Shown: piece after piece, positions 5,390 through 5,417 of the stretch
Position numbering within the stretch: position 1 is the first letter of the stretch
Layout: the number at the start of each line of letters is the position of its first letter
Assembly: GCA_016840645.1 (NCBI GenBank)
Contig: JAEORY010000310.1
Coordinates: 1 to 5,417, forward strand
Length of the DNA: 5,417 nucleotides
From: Candidatus Borrarchaeota archaeon
GTDB taxonomy: Archaea; Asgardarchaeota; Sifarchaeia; Borrarchaeales; Borrarchaeaceae
Direction: 5' to 3'
Notes under the pieces: model-generated
Seen by the model: the letters and a program-made list of their open reading frames with translations, nothing else
Databases searched by the model: none
Told to the model about the DNA's origin: nothing
Translations under genes and position numbers: made by a program

Positions 5390-5395
5390 TCCTCT
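5390..5395 (-). promoter_or_regulatory. Ribosome binding site of the hydrolase gene
   Basis: The minus strand reads AGAGGA, 6 bases before the ATG at 5383. The remaining bases to the right edge are AT-rich and too short to judge a promoter. Confidence 0.65.
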
Positions 5396-5417
5396 TTTTC
5401 ATTCAATTAATCTTTTT

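Noticed and set aside
1..5417. tRNA, rRNA, CRISPR array or complete insertion sequence
   Set aside because: I saw no tRNA-like cloverleaf with T-loop, no regularly spaced direct repeats at DNA level, and no intact transposase with terminal repeats.

Overview
The window is AT-rich bacterial DNA. It holds four protein-coding genes with Shine-Dalgarno sites and standard genetic code, three complete and one cut by the left edge. All four begin with a Sec-type export signal. The gene content is a lysine-rich histone H1-like protein, a formylglycine-generating-enzyme-like (FGE/SUMF1) domain joined to 22-residue leucine-rich repeats, and an exported alpha/beta hydrolase. Together with the low GC, this suggests an intracellular or host-associated bacterium, such as Candidatus Dependentiae (TM6/Babeliales) or a chlamydia-like lineage. 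That placement is inference from style and content; no rRNA or universal marker is present.

Layout from left to right. Positions 1-220 (minus) hold the 5' part of a gene for a small exported protein with a repeated beta-strand-like motif, with a good promoter at 271-299. Positions 221-1047 have no convincing intact gene. This stretch holds an operator-like palindrome over a possible plus-strand promoter (422-471), a long perfect inverted repeat (632-685), a minus-strand reading frame broken by stops that may be gene debris (about 541-951), and an intrinsic terminator (931-969) for the next gene. Positions 1048-1569 (minus) encode the exported lysine-rich protein. Positions 1570-1915 are a divergent promoter region with a -10 box of sequence TATACT facing each way. 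Positions 1916-4090 (plus) encode the 724-residue FGE-like/LRR protein. A 60-base convergent gap follows, containing a UUCG-capped hairpin. Positions 4151-5383 (minus) encode an alpha/beta hydrolase with a complete-looking catalytic triad.

The genes do not form one operon: two divergent starts and one convergent end separate them. What they share is export. The LRR/FGE-like protein has two folds commonly used for binding, the lysine-rich protein has a tail typical of nucleic-acid or polyanion binding, and the hydrolase could act on envelope or host substrates. A surface or host-interaction role is plausible but unproven. The clearest candidates for follow-up are the exported H1-like protein, the FGE-LRR fusion (with a duplicated four-cysteine insertion and a G7 tract inside an LRR), and the unexplained 420-930 region.
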